A stretch of DNA of 64,000 nucleotides from Panonychus citri (lineage: Eukaryota > Arthropoda > Arachnida > Trombidiformes > Tetranychidae), in NCBI RefSeq assembly GCF_014898815.1, contig NW_026515445.1:744001-808000 (forward strand). The letters are read 5' to 3'. Made by a program: the position numbers and the translations under genes. Below, in pieces: positions 9,203 through 18,158 of the stretch. The notes under the pieces are model-generated. The model saw only the letters and a list, made by a program, of their open reading frames with translations. It had not been told where the DNA came from and made no database searches. How positions within the stretch are numbered: the first letter of the stretch is position 1; each line of letters begins with the position of its first letter.

Positions 9203-9535
9203 ATGGTTGTGATAACTCGAGAACAAGCGAATTTTTTTCTATTCCATTATCAACGAACGCGAGGTGTCGACTTCGATTGGCCTTTGCTACTAAGAAATAT
9301 TCGAACGAACGAGCGGAATCGACGTTATCGTTGGTCACTTGAACGAGTGTTTCTCGCGTATAATGCTTTCTGCGCTGGCATTGAGCAAGCAAGCGATGAT
9401 CACGACATTCCTATCAACGCCTCTTGGGTTAACCGTAGACAAAGTGACTTTGTTTTTTTTCGTAATGATTGGCAATACCCATTAGGTTCCAGTCCAAGTC
9501 CAGATGCTAGTCCAGATTCGAGTCCTCGTAACTAA
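9203..9535 (+). CDS. Orphan ORF, 110 aa
   Basis: The ATG at 9203 has a purine at -3 and G at +4. The protein is rich in R, N, F and W in the first 85 residues and ends in a short repeat of S-P-D units. The DNA composition is noticeably less AT-rich than its surroundings. I recognise no domain. It may be a small host gene or a remnant of a mobile element; its position inside a transposon-rich zone favours the latter. Confidence 0.35.
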   Translation: MVVITREQANFFLFHYQRTRGVDFDWPLLLRNIRTNERNRRYRWSLERVFLAYNAFCAGIEQASDDHDIPINASWVNRRQSDFVFFRNDWQYPLGSSPSPDASPDSSPRN

Positions 9536-9589
9536 CTATCTCCGAAATTGATAATTTTCTGTTGATATTATCAGAGATAGTATCAATTT
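9536..9589. repeat. Inverted repeats just after the 110-aa ORF
   Basis: CTATCTC (9536-9542) pairs with GAGATAG (9574-9580), and GATAAT/ATTATC pair inside it, giving a nested hairpin. AAATTGATA (9545-9553) can also pair with TATCAATTT (9581-9589), an alternative that crosses the first. Possible transcript-end structure. Confidence 0.45.
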
Positions 9590-9918
9590 TCTTTGTTCTG
9601 TTTTCTACTTTCCTTGTCTTTTTTTATTCTTATTCTTTTATCTTGATTATAATTTTCGATTAATTTTCAAATAATTTAATTCCAAACATTTTGGTTTCCA
9701 ATCGAGGAGCAGTTAAATATAAGGAGAAGCTCGATCATTAAAGTAAGTGAATAATCCTTGTTGATGGAACTTGTTTTCTTTTCATCTTCATCTTCATCTT
9801 GTTTCTCTCTCTCGTTTTACTTATATTTGGTGTTTAATTTTCAGTTGTTTTAATTGATTTTTGTTCCTTTATTTAGTTGGTGTCCAATCAGTTTTATCGT
9901 ACAATCATTGTGAGAACC

Positions 9919-10358
9919 ATGAATTCTGGAAATATTCCTTTGGCCGTTGCTGATCCCGAGATGTGGCAGTTGATCAGGAAAGAGAAGGAGAGACAAAAAA
10001 GAGGCCTAGAGTTAATTGCATCTGAGGTAAGATTAATATTCTCACCTTTAATTGTCTGTCTCTTGATTGGTGTCAAAGGTTATCCAGTTTTCGTCTTTTT
10101 ATCTCCATTCTTTATATTCAACAAGTCCCTTAGTAAAAAGTGTCTGTCTCTTCATTTCCGTTTCTTTCAGAATTTTGCTTCTCTGGCCTGTCTTGAAGCT
10201 CTTTGGGACTTATCTGAATAAATAATATTCAGAAGGATATCATGGTAAACGATATTATGGTGGAACTGAAGTCATGCATGAACTTCTCTACCTGAAGCTT
10301 TAATGTTGGACCCAAGCAAATAACCAGTCAATGTTCAACCTCTTTCTGGTTCTTCTGC
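9919..10358 (+). pseudogene. Truncated serine hydroxymethyltransferase (SHMT) pseudogene with retained intron
   Basis: ATG at 9919 starts 36 intact codons ending D-P-E-M-W-Q-L-I-R then R-G-L-E-L-I-A-S-E, the characteristic SHMT N-terminus. A GTAAGA donor at 10027 and a TTTCTTTCAG acceptor at 10170 bound a 144-bp intron. The next exon resumes N-F-A-S and L-E-A-L, then breaks: stop codons and frameshifts interrupt recognisable Y-S-E-G-Y-H-G-K-R-Y-Y-G-G-T-E, and a later V-Q-P-L-S-G-S-S-A piece follows. The copy ends at 10358, where the 397-bp repeat begins. SHMT makes glycine and one-carbon units from serine with PLP; this copy lacks most of the enzyme, including the PLP lysine. The retained intron argues for DNA-level duplication or capture of unspliced RNA. 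Confidence 0.88.
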
Positions 10359-10755
10359 AAAAATGTACCTATTCTTTGTACTATTTAATGTTTAATTAAA
10401 TAACTTGCGATTGAGTATAATTATAATAGTAATTGTGGTTTCATGAAAACATCCTCTTTCTTTTTCCTTTCTTTTTGATTTAATTTCTCTCTCTTTGAAC
10501 CTACAATTAATTAACTAATTGTTACCAAATATCTATTGTTATTGTTGTTGTTCATCAACCACAACAACAACAGGTTAACAAAATTGATTTTTGTTAATCA
10601 ACATTAATTGTTGATGATGATGATGATGATTTAATTGTTGACAATCAACAACAACAACAAGGGAGTTGGTCATTAGCTAATGATGGTGATGGTTGATGTT
10701 GATGATTAAATTAATTTGTTTAATTTATAATTAATAAAGATTAAATTGTTTGTTG
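10359..10755 (+). repeat. 397-bp repeat, copy 1 (R-U5-like)
   Basis: By reading it appears identical over 397 bp to 13578-13974. It contains GTTGTTGTT/AACAACAACAA inverted runs and a GATGATGATGATGATGAT tract. It starts at the base that in copy 2 lies about 29 bp after a TATA box, so it probably begins at the retroelement transcription start. It is fused upstream to the SHMT fragment and downstream to integrase coding sequence. Confidence 0.85.
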
Positions 10756-11355
10756 GCACTGTGAATGGGCTATTGCCTCAAACCACCAAACTGCTGCTGA
10801 ATTTGTTTCACTGATTAACAAAGTGACTGCTGATGGTAAACCTGAAACCATATTAGCTGATAAATTTACTGCTATCACATCCAATGAATTTGCTGAATAT
10901 TTGGACCGAATGAAAATTAAAATTAATTTCATTCCCAAATCATCACCACAATGTAACGGACTTTGTGAACGTGTTGGTAACACACTCATCGATCGAATAA
11001 GGATCAAAATGATCTCAAATAATTATCTATATGGATGGGTAAAGTATTTGCAACGTACTATCTTCGAGTATAATCATACACCTCATGCTGTTACTCAGTT
11101 TACTCCATTTTATACATTTAATGGAAGTAAACCTGAGAATTGTGCTGATATTCAATTTCCGGATTTAGCTGAAGCCCGTTCTCAAGCTTTCCAAAATTCA
11201 ATCGAGAATCATAAAACAAATGCTGAGATTTATAATCGCAAACATGATGATTATAACCTTGCTGAAAACGAAATGGTTTATATCAAAAATCGAGCTGGGA
11301 TCAATAAAAGGAAATTGGATCAAAATAGCTGTGGACCTTTCCGAGTTATCAGGAA
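10756..11355 (+). pseudogene. Gypsy integrase fragment, displaced upstream of RT
   Basis: The ORF from 10823 (open from before it) holds the integrase core after the first catalytic D: the second D lies in I-L-A-D-K-F-T-A, then P-Q-C-N-G-L-C-E-R-V with the catalytic E. The C-terminal domain follows (N-E-M-V-Y-I-K-N-R, G-P-F-R-V-I). It is cut at the left by the 397-bp repeat and at the right runs directly into RT sequence in another frame. In an intact Ty3/gypsy element integrase follows RT-RNase H, so this copy is misplaced. Confidence 0.85.
11055..11355 (+). repeat. 301-bp direct repeat, copy 1 (integrase C-terminal part)
   Basis: Matches 12836-13136 at an offset of 1781 bp with only a few differences. 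Boundaries are sharp: GTACT at the left, CAGGAA at the right. Confidence 0.88.
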
Positions 11356-12838
11356 TCCCAATCAACTCTAAACCTTATCGCACTTTGCGTGAGGACAAGA
11401 TTGTTGCTGAAGTTAAATCACTGCTGGAAGCAAAGTTGATTCGTCCATCTCACTCACCTTATGCTTCACCTGTTACATTGGCCTTCAAAAGAGAAGACAA
11501 TGATAAGACCCGATTCTGCATCGATTATCGGAAACTTAACGATAAGATGCTCGCTGATAAATACCCGATGCCCCGGATTGAGGACATTATCGATTCACTC
11601 TATGGGAGTAAATTCTTCAGTGTCTTCGACATTAGATCTGGGTTCTGGCACATCAAGGTTCGAGAGAAGGACATTCACAAGACCGCCTTCATCACTCAAC
11701 ATGGTCATTATGAATGGCTAGTGATGCCGTTTGGTTTGAAAAATGCTCCAGCCATTTTCCAAAGGTCAATCCGGAATATTTTGGAGAAGCATCAATTGAC
11801 AAAATTTTGTCATAATTACATTGATGACATTATCATCTTTTCATCATCTCTCCAAGCCCACATTGATCATCTCTCTCAACTTTTCGCTGCTGTTGAAGCT
11901 GAAAATATCAAGCTGAACTTTGAAAAGTCCAAACTGTTCCAGACCAATGTAAATTATCTTGGTCATAATTTATCCCATGATTCAATCAAACCTCTCCATC
12001 CAAATATTGATTCAATTTTGAATCTCAAACCTCCTAAAAATGTTTCAGAGGTTCGACGATTCCTGGGTAAGGTGAATTATAACAGGAAATTTATCAAGAA
12101 CATTACCAAAATTCTGGACCCAATCCATCAGCTGTTAAAAAAGGATACGAAGTTCAATTGGACTGCTGAATGCCAAAGGTCATTTGATCAAATCAAAACC
12201 TTGTACACCTCTGATCACGTGCTGATCCCGTGTTCAACCCAAATGCTATGCTGATCCTAGAGACTGATGCTAGTCGTATTGGTCTAGGTGCTGTCCTGAA
12301 GCAACCCGATGAGAACAACAAGTTACATCCGATTGGATATTTTTCCAAAAAGTTAACTGTCCATCAAGTCAACTATCCTGTTACTCATCTCAAATGCTTG
12401 GCCATTGTCGAAGCTGTTAAATTTTGGCACCACTACCTTTATGACCGCAAATTCACGGTCATTACTGATCACATTGCTCTTAAAGCAATCCATAAAATTA
12501 AGGAGCCAAATAGTCGACTATTTACCTGGTCATTCTTTCTCTCTCAATACGACTTTGAGGTTAAGTATCGACCTGGTAAAGAAAATGTCGAAGCTGATTA
12601 TCTCTCAAGAGATCCTGTTGCTGCTGATCCAGTTGCTTACCCATTTAAACTGGTAAATTTCATCAACGCTAATGAAATCAAAGCTGAACAATCAAAAATC
12701 AATGATATTGATTTACAACTCGCTGATGAAGCTGGATTCTATTACAAGGTTGATAAAAATGGTAACAGGAAGGTGATTCTACCTGAAACCTTGAGGTATA
12801 AGCTAATGGACGCTGTTCACCAACAATTTGGTCATGTA
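11352..12838 (+). pseudogene. pol: Ty3/gypsy reverse transcriptase and RNase H, one frameshift
   Basis: RT starts near P-I-N-S-K-P-Y-R-T-L and includes R-F-C-I-D-Y-R-K-L-N, F-S-V-F-D-I-R-S-G-F and the Y-I-D-D active site at 11817-11828. A frameshift near 12215-12235 moves the frame to the segment from 12230, which carries RNase H (L-E-T-D-A-S, K-C-L-A-I-V-E-A, I-T-D-H, A-D-Y-L-S-R). The integrase zinc-finger region starts (H-Q-Q-F-G-H) and is then cut at 12838 by the duplicated segment. This family is distinct from the element at 1-7834, which has Y-F-D-D. Confidence 0.9.
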
Positions 12839-13136
12839 CTATCTTCGAGTATAATCATACACCTCATGCTGTTACTCAGTTTACTCCATTTTATTTATTT
12901 AATGGAAGTAAACCTGAGAATTGTGCTGATATTCAATTTCCGGATTTAGCTGAAGCCCGTTCTCAAGCTTTCCAAAATTCAATCGAGAATCATAAAACAA
13001 ATGCTGAGATTTATAATCGCAAACATGATGATTATAACCTTGCTGAAAACGAAATGGTTTATATCAAAAATCGAGCTGGGATCAATAAAAGGAAATTGGA
13101 TCAAAATAGCTGTGGACCTTTCCGAATTATCAGGAA
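12836..13136 (+). repeat. 301-bp direct repeat, copy 2
   Basis: Copy of 11055-11355. Its left junction shares GTACT with the RNase H/integrase sequence it joins, consistent with a microhomology-mediated deletion or template switch that removed the integrase core. Confidence 0.88.
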
Positions 13137-13239
13137 AATTGCTACCAACATTTATGATATCGCTATTTCGGAATCACCATTTCAATCTGAACAAATTCAT
13201 TCCAAACATTTGCTGCCGATATCCAGAAACATCACCTGA
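12838..13239 (+). pseudogene. Gypsy integrase C-terminal fragment ending at the natural stop
   Basis: Open in one frame from the junction at 12838 to TGA at 13237-13239. It contains F-E-Y-N-H-T-P-H, N-R-A-G-I-N-K-R-K and G-P-F-R-I-I, then a tail (H-S-K-H-L-L-P-I) typical of gypsy integrase ends. It is 32 bp before the polypurine tract, so it is the true 3' end of this pol. Confidence 0.85.
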
Positions 13240-13270
13240 ATAATCATTCGAAGCCCCTTCGTTTAATCAT

Positions 13271-13281
13271 GAGGGTGGGGA
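13271..13281 (+). other. Polypurine tract of the second gypsy element
   Basis: GAGGGTGGGGA immediately precedes TGTAATG, the same arrangement as at 7201-7213. Confidence 0.65.
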
Positions 13282-13393
13282 TGTAATGTAAATGACGTTT
13301 TAGAGACAGAAAACAAAAGGGATTTTAAATTTTCTTTCTCTCCGCTTTCTCTTGTTTTCTTTTCTCTTTCTTTTCCTTGTCTTAACAACTTTA

Positions 13394-13425
13394 ACCAGGT
13401 GGATAAACAAGTTTATCCACCTGGT
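13394..13425. repeat. Perfect hairpin in U3, 15-bp arms, 2-nt loop
   Basis: ACCAGGTGGATAAAC is followed by AA and then its exact reverse complement. It lies about 120 bp upstream of the TATA box. It may be a paired protein-binding site or a foldback; the sequence alone does not decide. Confidence 0.8.
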
Positions 13426-13548
13426 ACCGTCATCATCATCAACCAATTTTTCCCTCTTTCTCTCTCCCTTCTCCCTCGCTCCCTCGGCCTTATTCTCATC
13501 CTCCATTTTTCATTTTGTAAAAAAAGGCCAGTTGGCAATGTAACGTTC

Positions 13549-13558
13549 TATATATAAG
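13549..13558 (+). promoter_or_regulatory. TATA box of the second gypsy LTR
   Basis: TATATATAAG lies 27-29 bp upstream of 13578, the exact start of the 397-bp repeat, which fits a transcription start there. Confidence 0.65.
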
Positions 13559-13577
13559 TTCTGTTTTGGTGTCTACT

Positions 13578-13974
13578 AAAAATGTACCTATTCTTTGTAC
13601 TATTTAATGTTTAATTAAATAACTTGCGATTGAGTATAATTATAATAGTAATTGTGGTTTCATGAAAACATCCTCTTTCTTTTTCCTTTCTTTTTGATTT
13701 AATTTCTCTCTCTTTGAACCTACAATTAATTAACTAATTGTTACCAAATATCTATTGTTATTGTTGTTGTTCATCAACCACAACAACAACAGGTTAACAA
13801 AATTGATTTTTGTTAATCAACATTAATTGTTGATGATGATGATGATGATTTAATTGTTGACAATCAACAACAACAACAAGGGAGTTGGTCATTAGCTAAT
13901 GATGGTGATGGTTGATGTTGATGATTAAATTAATTTGTTTAATTTATAATTAATAAAGATTAAATTGTTTGTTG
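13578..13974 (+). repeat. 397-bp repeat, copy 2 (R-U5-like)
   Basis: Same length and, as read, the same sequence as 10359-10755. Flanks differ on both sides. Confidence 0.85.
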
Positions 13975-14840
13975 AAATTTAGTTAATTAATTAATTCCTT
14001 TTCAGTATCGATTGGCTATTATTTCCAAGGAAGTGTTTTATTGGAATTCATATTCGGTGATAGTTTCTGATTGGAATTATTTCCGTGAAATTCTGGCTGA
14101 AGCCTTTTCTTTATATATATTATCCATCAAAAACTGTGATCATCATTCTTAACTTATTGAGTTCAAATCAACAGCGTATTAACAAAATGTTAACGGATAA
14201 TTTAAGTTAAAAGATTAACGCGAAAGTTAAATAATTAAAATATAATATAATAAAATAATTAGTCACTGAGAAAACAATCTGGTCTTCTCTCGAATGATAA
14301 AGGATGAAGTCCAATGCTATCTTTTAGGTGAGTCTCAAGTATGAGTTTGGTGCAACAATTGCCGTACTCTTACCAGCTTTTGTGAAAAGATGGTCCTGTT
14401 TGGGTTTCAGTTCCTCTCGGCTCAACTGCTTCTTTGGAGAGCAGTCATGGATTCCTTGATATGAGTAGTGCTTATGTGGTCCATATATAGCCTCTGCGAA
14501 GGTGCTGAAAACGCCAATATAGTTGGAATAAACACGAAAATGAACACCACAATTTGTTGTTAATTCATCTTTTTTATTGTACAATGAACGGTTTGGAATT
14601 TTTCACTCAACAAAGTGTTCATGGCTCTTTCCACAGACCAGTTTATGAGTACCATTTAAAAAATGGATGGTTATACTGTAGTAAAATACCAGGGAGATAA
14701 AGAGATTAAGTAATTAACTTTATGATCTTGTTTTTCTCTTCTCTTTATCTCCTCCCAAAGTCACCTTGTAAGAAAGGTAAATTGTTATTTTAAGAAAGAA
14801 AAAAGTAGTAATCATAACATAGAATAATCAAGTAGAAGTT
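13975..14840. other. AT-rich stretch, probable start of a retroelement leader
   Basis: It contains TATATATAT at 14115 and several TTAAC-rich segments. On the minus strand, 14324-14584 is open for 86 codons with a coding-like composition (C/H/Y/K mix), but I recognise no family. It may be a captured gene fragment. Confidence 0.3.
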
Positions 14841-14843
14841 TTA

Positions 14844-16033
14844 GATCAGTGAAGATCGAAAGGTTTTAAGTTAAATAATAAAATCAATTAAAGTGTACAA
14901 ATGAATAGGAATAAGTTGTTTCGATTCGAGTGAAAAGTTTGGTGTCACATCAACGGTTAAATAAACCCAATTAGCCAACAAATTTGATGCTGCCGTGTGA
15001 GGGGGAAATTCTATTCGAATGCATAAAAAATTCAGTTAACTAACTTTCTTTTCCTCTTTCTTTAATAATTGTAAACAAGTAAATTGTTACTTCTTAAAAT
15101 CTTCTCTCTCTATGAAAATTTAATTGTTAACAGGAAAATCAACATCAACCATTTCAAATACTGACTGACCCGAATATTGGTAACCAAATCAAACAAAAAA
15201 CAAATTGGTTAAAGGTAAATCCTTTTCTTTTAGCATGCATTTCCTCCTCACCCAATTCCAAACGATTAGTGATAATTCCGTTGACGCAATAACGAATCAG
15301 TGAAGATTCATTATGTGAACCTTGTCGCTTAAAATTAACACTTACAAGATTAATATCTTTATTCAAAATTGTATGATTAGAACCAGTGAAGGTTTAAGTC
15401 ATACCAAAGTGAAACGGAATCAGTGAAGATTCGCGTTAAACTCTCAAAGTGATTCAGTGAAGATTCACGAGTTTAAAGGAATCATTGAAAATTTAAATTG
15501 AACTTGCTTAACCCTGCTTTGATGCCTTGCCTCATAAAAAATAAGAACTTACTTCACCTTCGAAATCGGGATTCAAATTGAATTCTCAAATGAAACAATC
15601 TAATTATAAATTAATCATTCATTTAACCCAATCAAATACCCTTTTACGAACTAAACAAATTGGTTAAAGAATCAGTGAAGATTCGGACCGAGGTTACAAT
15701 CGAGATTCGAACCAGTCAAGGTTCTGATCCAACTTCTTCGGTTGAATCCAATTGAGCTCGAAGTGATAAACCCGAATCAGTGAAGATTCAATAACCTTCA
15801 TGAAATAATTAGAACCAGTGAAGGTTCTGATCCAACTTCTTCAATTGAACTAGTGAAAGACTCTATTGAAATCGAACCAGAATCAGTGAAGATTCGGTAA
15901 ACTCCTTTGAACAATAACAGTCAATGAGGACTCGCTGGACTTGAATTATCACCTTTTTCCAAATAACAATAATACAGAATCAGTGAAGACTAAAATTGAA
16001 GCTAGAAGTGAAAACTGAATCAGTGAAGATTCA
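14844..16033 (+). repeat. Array of about 12-14 small hairpins with AGTGAA loops
   Basis: Units have two short complementary arms around a near-constant six-base loop AGTGAA. GAATC/GATTC arms occur at 15294, 15417, 15669, 15774, 15880 and 16016; the last gains a T-A pair. GAACC/GGTTC arms occur at 15709 and 15811; the second gains an A-T pair. GAACC/GGTTT is at 15380, GATC/GATC at 14844, and GTGATTC/GATTCAC with one mismatch at 15449. AGTC/GACT with loop AATGAG is at 15919. Degenerate units lie at 15479 and 15977. Spacing is irregular, 30-200 bp. The array lies in the leader-like region before gag. Confidence 0.85.
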
Positions 16034-16402
16034 AACTAACTCAGAACCTTAATCAACTTAACCTCAAGAACCAATCAAAAAATAAATTTCTTAACCATTT
16101 AATTCTGCAATCACGAACTTCTTGCCTTCGACCTTCGCGTATAATTCTAACAACTAAACAAATTAACTATAAGAACAATTACCAATCAATTACTTATGAT
16201 TCAATCAAAACAACAATTAACAAGCGCTATTAAAATAATCATTCAATGATTCCATGATTCAATAATCATCATCAGATCACTGCATTGATTTTAACCAGCC
16301 TTCAACTAGTGACAACACCTTTTAACCTTAAAATAAGTAACCACACGTCAATCAGTTACTTCAACTATAAATGATCATTAGATTAAAACTAATCATAAAC
16401 AT

Positions 16403-17578
16403 ATGAACAATCATAAACTTTTATTATTCTTTGAACAATATCATAAGATCAAAATGTCAGCACCTCCTACTGCACCCTCATTATCATCAACTCCTAATCC
16501 AGATTTCAATCAATCAGCTCCCTCAGTTATGAACATTAATCTTTCTAATCTCCTAAAGAATCACATAACCATTGAACCTTTTAAGGGAGATAATGAGGAT
16601 GTGGTTGATTGGTTGGTCCAATTTGAATTTGCCTCTCAAGCTCTAAGCTTAACGAAATGTTTAAAATAATTCCATTTTACCTTCAAAGCTGAGGTCGTCG
16701 TTGCTACAACTTAACCGTTAGTTCCTTCGGACCAGCGAATAAGCCAACGACTTATGAACAGCTACGAGAATGTATGATAACAGGCCTATGTCCAGCAGAT
16801 TATCATACTCACCTCTTCAAACAGCTTCATAATAGCAAAAGAAAACAGGCCAACCAACAAATAGCTTCATTTATGAGATTCAAGAGCTTTGCTCTCGAAT
16901 GAACAGTCAGATGCCTGAGAGCTTGATGATTAGTTTCATCTCTGAACGATTCTTACCCCAAATCAAATTTGTCACCAACTTACAAAACCCAAAGACACTG
17001 AGTGAGTTGATCGAGGCAGCCAAACTAGCCGATAAAGCTTTAGTTAATGGTGAGGTTAAATCTAACCATAATTTTAGCCTCGAGTCTAATTCATCAAATG
17101 CAATTAAAACAAATTGTTAAACTATTTGAATCAATTGCGATCAAAATTTGATCAATGAGACGAAAAGCTAAATACATTTACTGCTAAAGCCTTCAAGCAG
17201 AGTCGAGTAACTTGCAACTTATGTGGTCATCGTGGCCACACCGAACAAAATTGTCGCCACCGAATTGCAGCGATTCAAGCCAATGACTTTCAGCCAATTA
17301 GTAGTCAACTGACTCAACAAGCTCAGTCAAACCAACAAAACTTACCAGTGCAATCCAATGCCATGCAATCACAAGATCCATCGATTCAGCCTAATCAACC
17401 ACAAGTAAATCAACAAGCCTGACCAGCGCAGATCAACCAATAACCGTTTTACAATCTTAGTAAACGGAGAGATGATAGAAATTATCAAAATCGTTCTAAT
17501 AATGATCGAAACTGGAGAGAAATGAGAACAGGCAAAGAGAGAATCACTCAAATCACCAAAAGTAAACAATTTAAAATA
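16403..17578 (+). pseudogene. gag: Ty3/gypsy gag, multiply broken, with CCHC zinc knuckle
   Basis: The first open segment, 16403-16669, starts M-N-N-H; a second ATG at 16454 is followed by S-A-P-P-T-A-P. It holds I-E-P-F-K-G-D-N-E-D-V-V-D-W-L, a gag capsid N-terminal pattern. Stops and frameshifts follow, but capsid-like pieces continue (16899-17120: F-L-P-Q-I-K-F, then T-L-S-E-L-I-E-A-A). A C-x2-C-x4-H-x4-C knuckle, C-N-L-C-G-H-R-G-H-T-E-Q-N-C, lies near 17215-17256. A Q/N-rich tail and a basic R/N-rich end run up to the foldback element at 17571. No protease or RT follows. In the family, Gag forms the particle and binds the element RNA. Confidence 0.82.
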
Positions 17579-18057
17579 ATTTAGCAGCCTTAATTATTGA
17601 GCTATCGCTTTTTATTGGTATGTAATAAAATAATTACCAACCAGACTGTGATCATAGGTGACCATGGTCAGGTCACAGTCTGGTGACTAATTCAAGTTGC
17701 TCACTTTCGTGATAATGATGCTCACTAGAACCTAATATGTATCTAATATATACCATTTAGTAGTAGAAATATCTCCTTTCTGGCCCAAAAAACGAAAAGT
17801 ATTTTCTTTTTTTTCTTTCTTTTCAATTTCGAGAATAAATTTAAATTGCATATAAATTTGTATCTGTCGATGATTGAACATTTACATCAAAATGAATTGG
17901 ATTGAACGATGTCATTTCAATTTTTAAAACTGATTCCAATTCATTATTTTGATCCAATGTCAAAACATTCGTATCATTTTCAATAGGATATTCACCCTTT
18001 AAACCTTCAACAACCTCAAAAATCGGTTGGGGAATTGGACAAAGTCGATCACCAAAT
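17571..18057 (+). repeat. Left arm of the foldback element
   Basis: It contains two concentric palindromes at 17640-17684: 12-bp outer arms ACCAGACTGTGA/TCACAGTCTGGT around the 12-bp palindrome TGACCATGGTCA. The inner half carries, on the minus strand, the 3' part of the ORF at 17841-18158. Confidence 0.9.
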
Positions 18058-18158
18058 GAAGGAAAAATTATCAATTCATTATTAACTGAATCCATATTTT
18101 CGATTGTTTCACTTTCAATTTTTTGGATCTCTGCATTAATATCTAAATCCATATCCAC
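17841..18158 (-). CDS. 105-aa ORF in the foldback element, function unknown
   Basis: The ATG at 18158 starts an acidic protein (M-D-M-D-L-D-I-N) whose middle reads R-L-C-P-I-P-Q-P-I-F-E-V-V-E-G-L. The last two thirds are duplicated in the other arm (19515-19731, plus strand) and, diverged and broken, at 20793-21000. Three copies with the same reading frame suggest it was once coding. No family is recognised; the proline-rich core and acidic N-terminus say little. It may be the last exon of a larger gene captured by the element. Confidence 0.4.
   Translation of the reverse strand: MDMDLDINAEIQKIESETIENMDSVNNELIIFPSFGDRLCPIPQPIFEVVEGLKGEYPIENDTNVLTLDQNNELESVLKIEMTSFNPIHFDVNVQSSTDTNLYAI

Larger units (their letters stand above)
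13282..13974 (+). repeat. LTR or partial LTR of the second gypsy element
   Basis: It begins TGTAATG after the polypurine tract. U3 is pyrimidine-rich and contains a strong palindrome at 13394-13425 and a TATA box at 13549. The R-U5-like part, 13578-13974, is repeated at 10359-10755. The right border is set only by where the repeat ends; no clear CA terminus is seen. Confidence 0.6.

Noticed and set aside
14844..16033. CRISPR-like array reading of the repeated GAATCAGTGAAGATTC units
   Set aside because: Spacing is irregular, units vary in the stem, and the context is a eukaryotic retroelement leader without cas genes.
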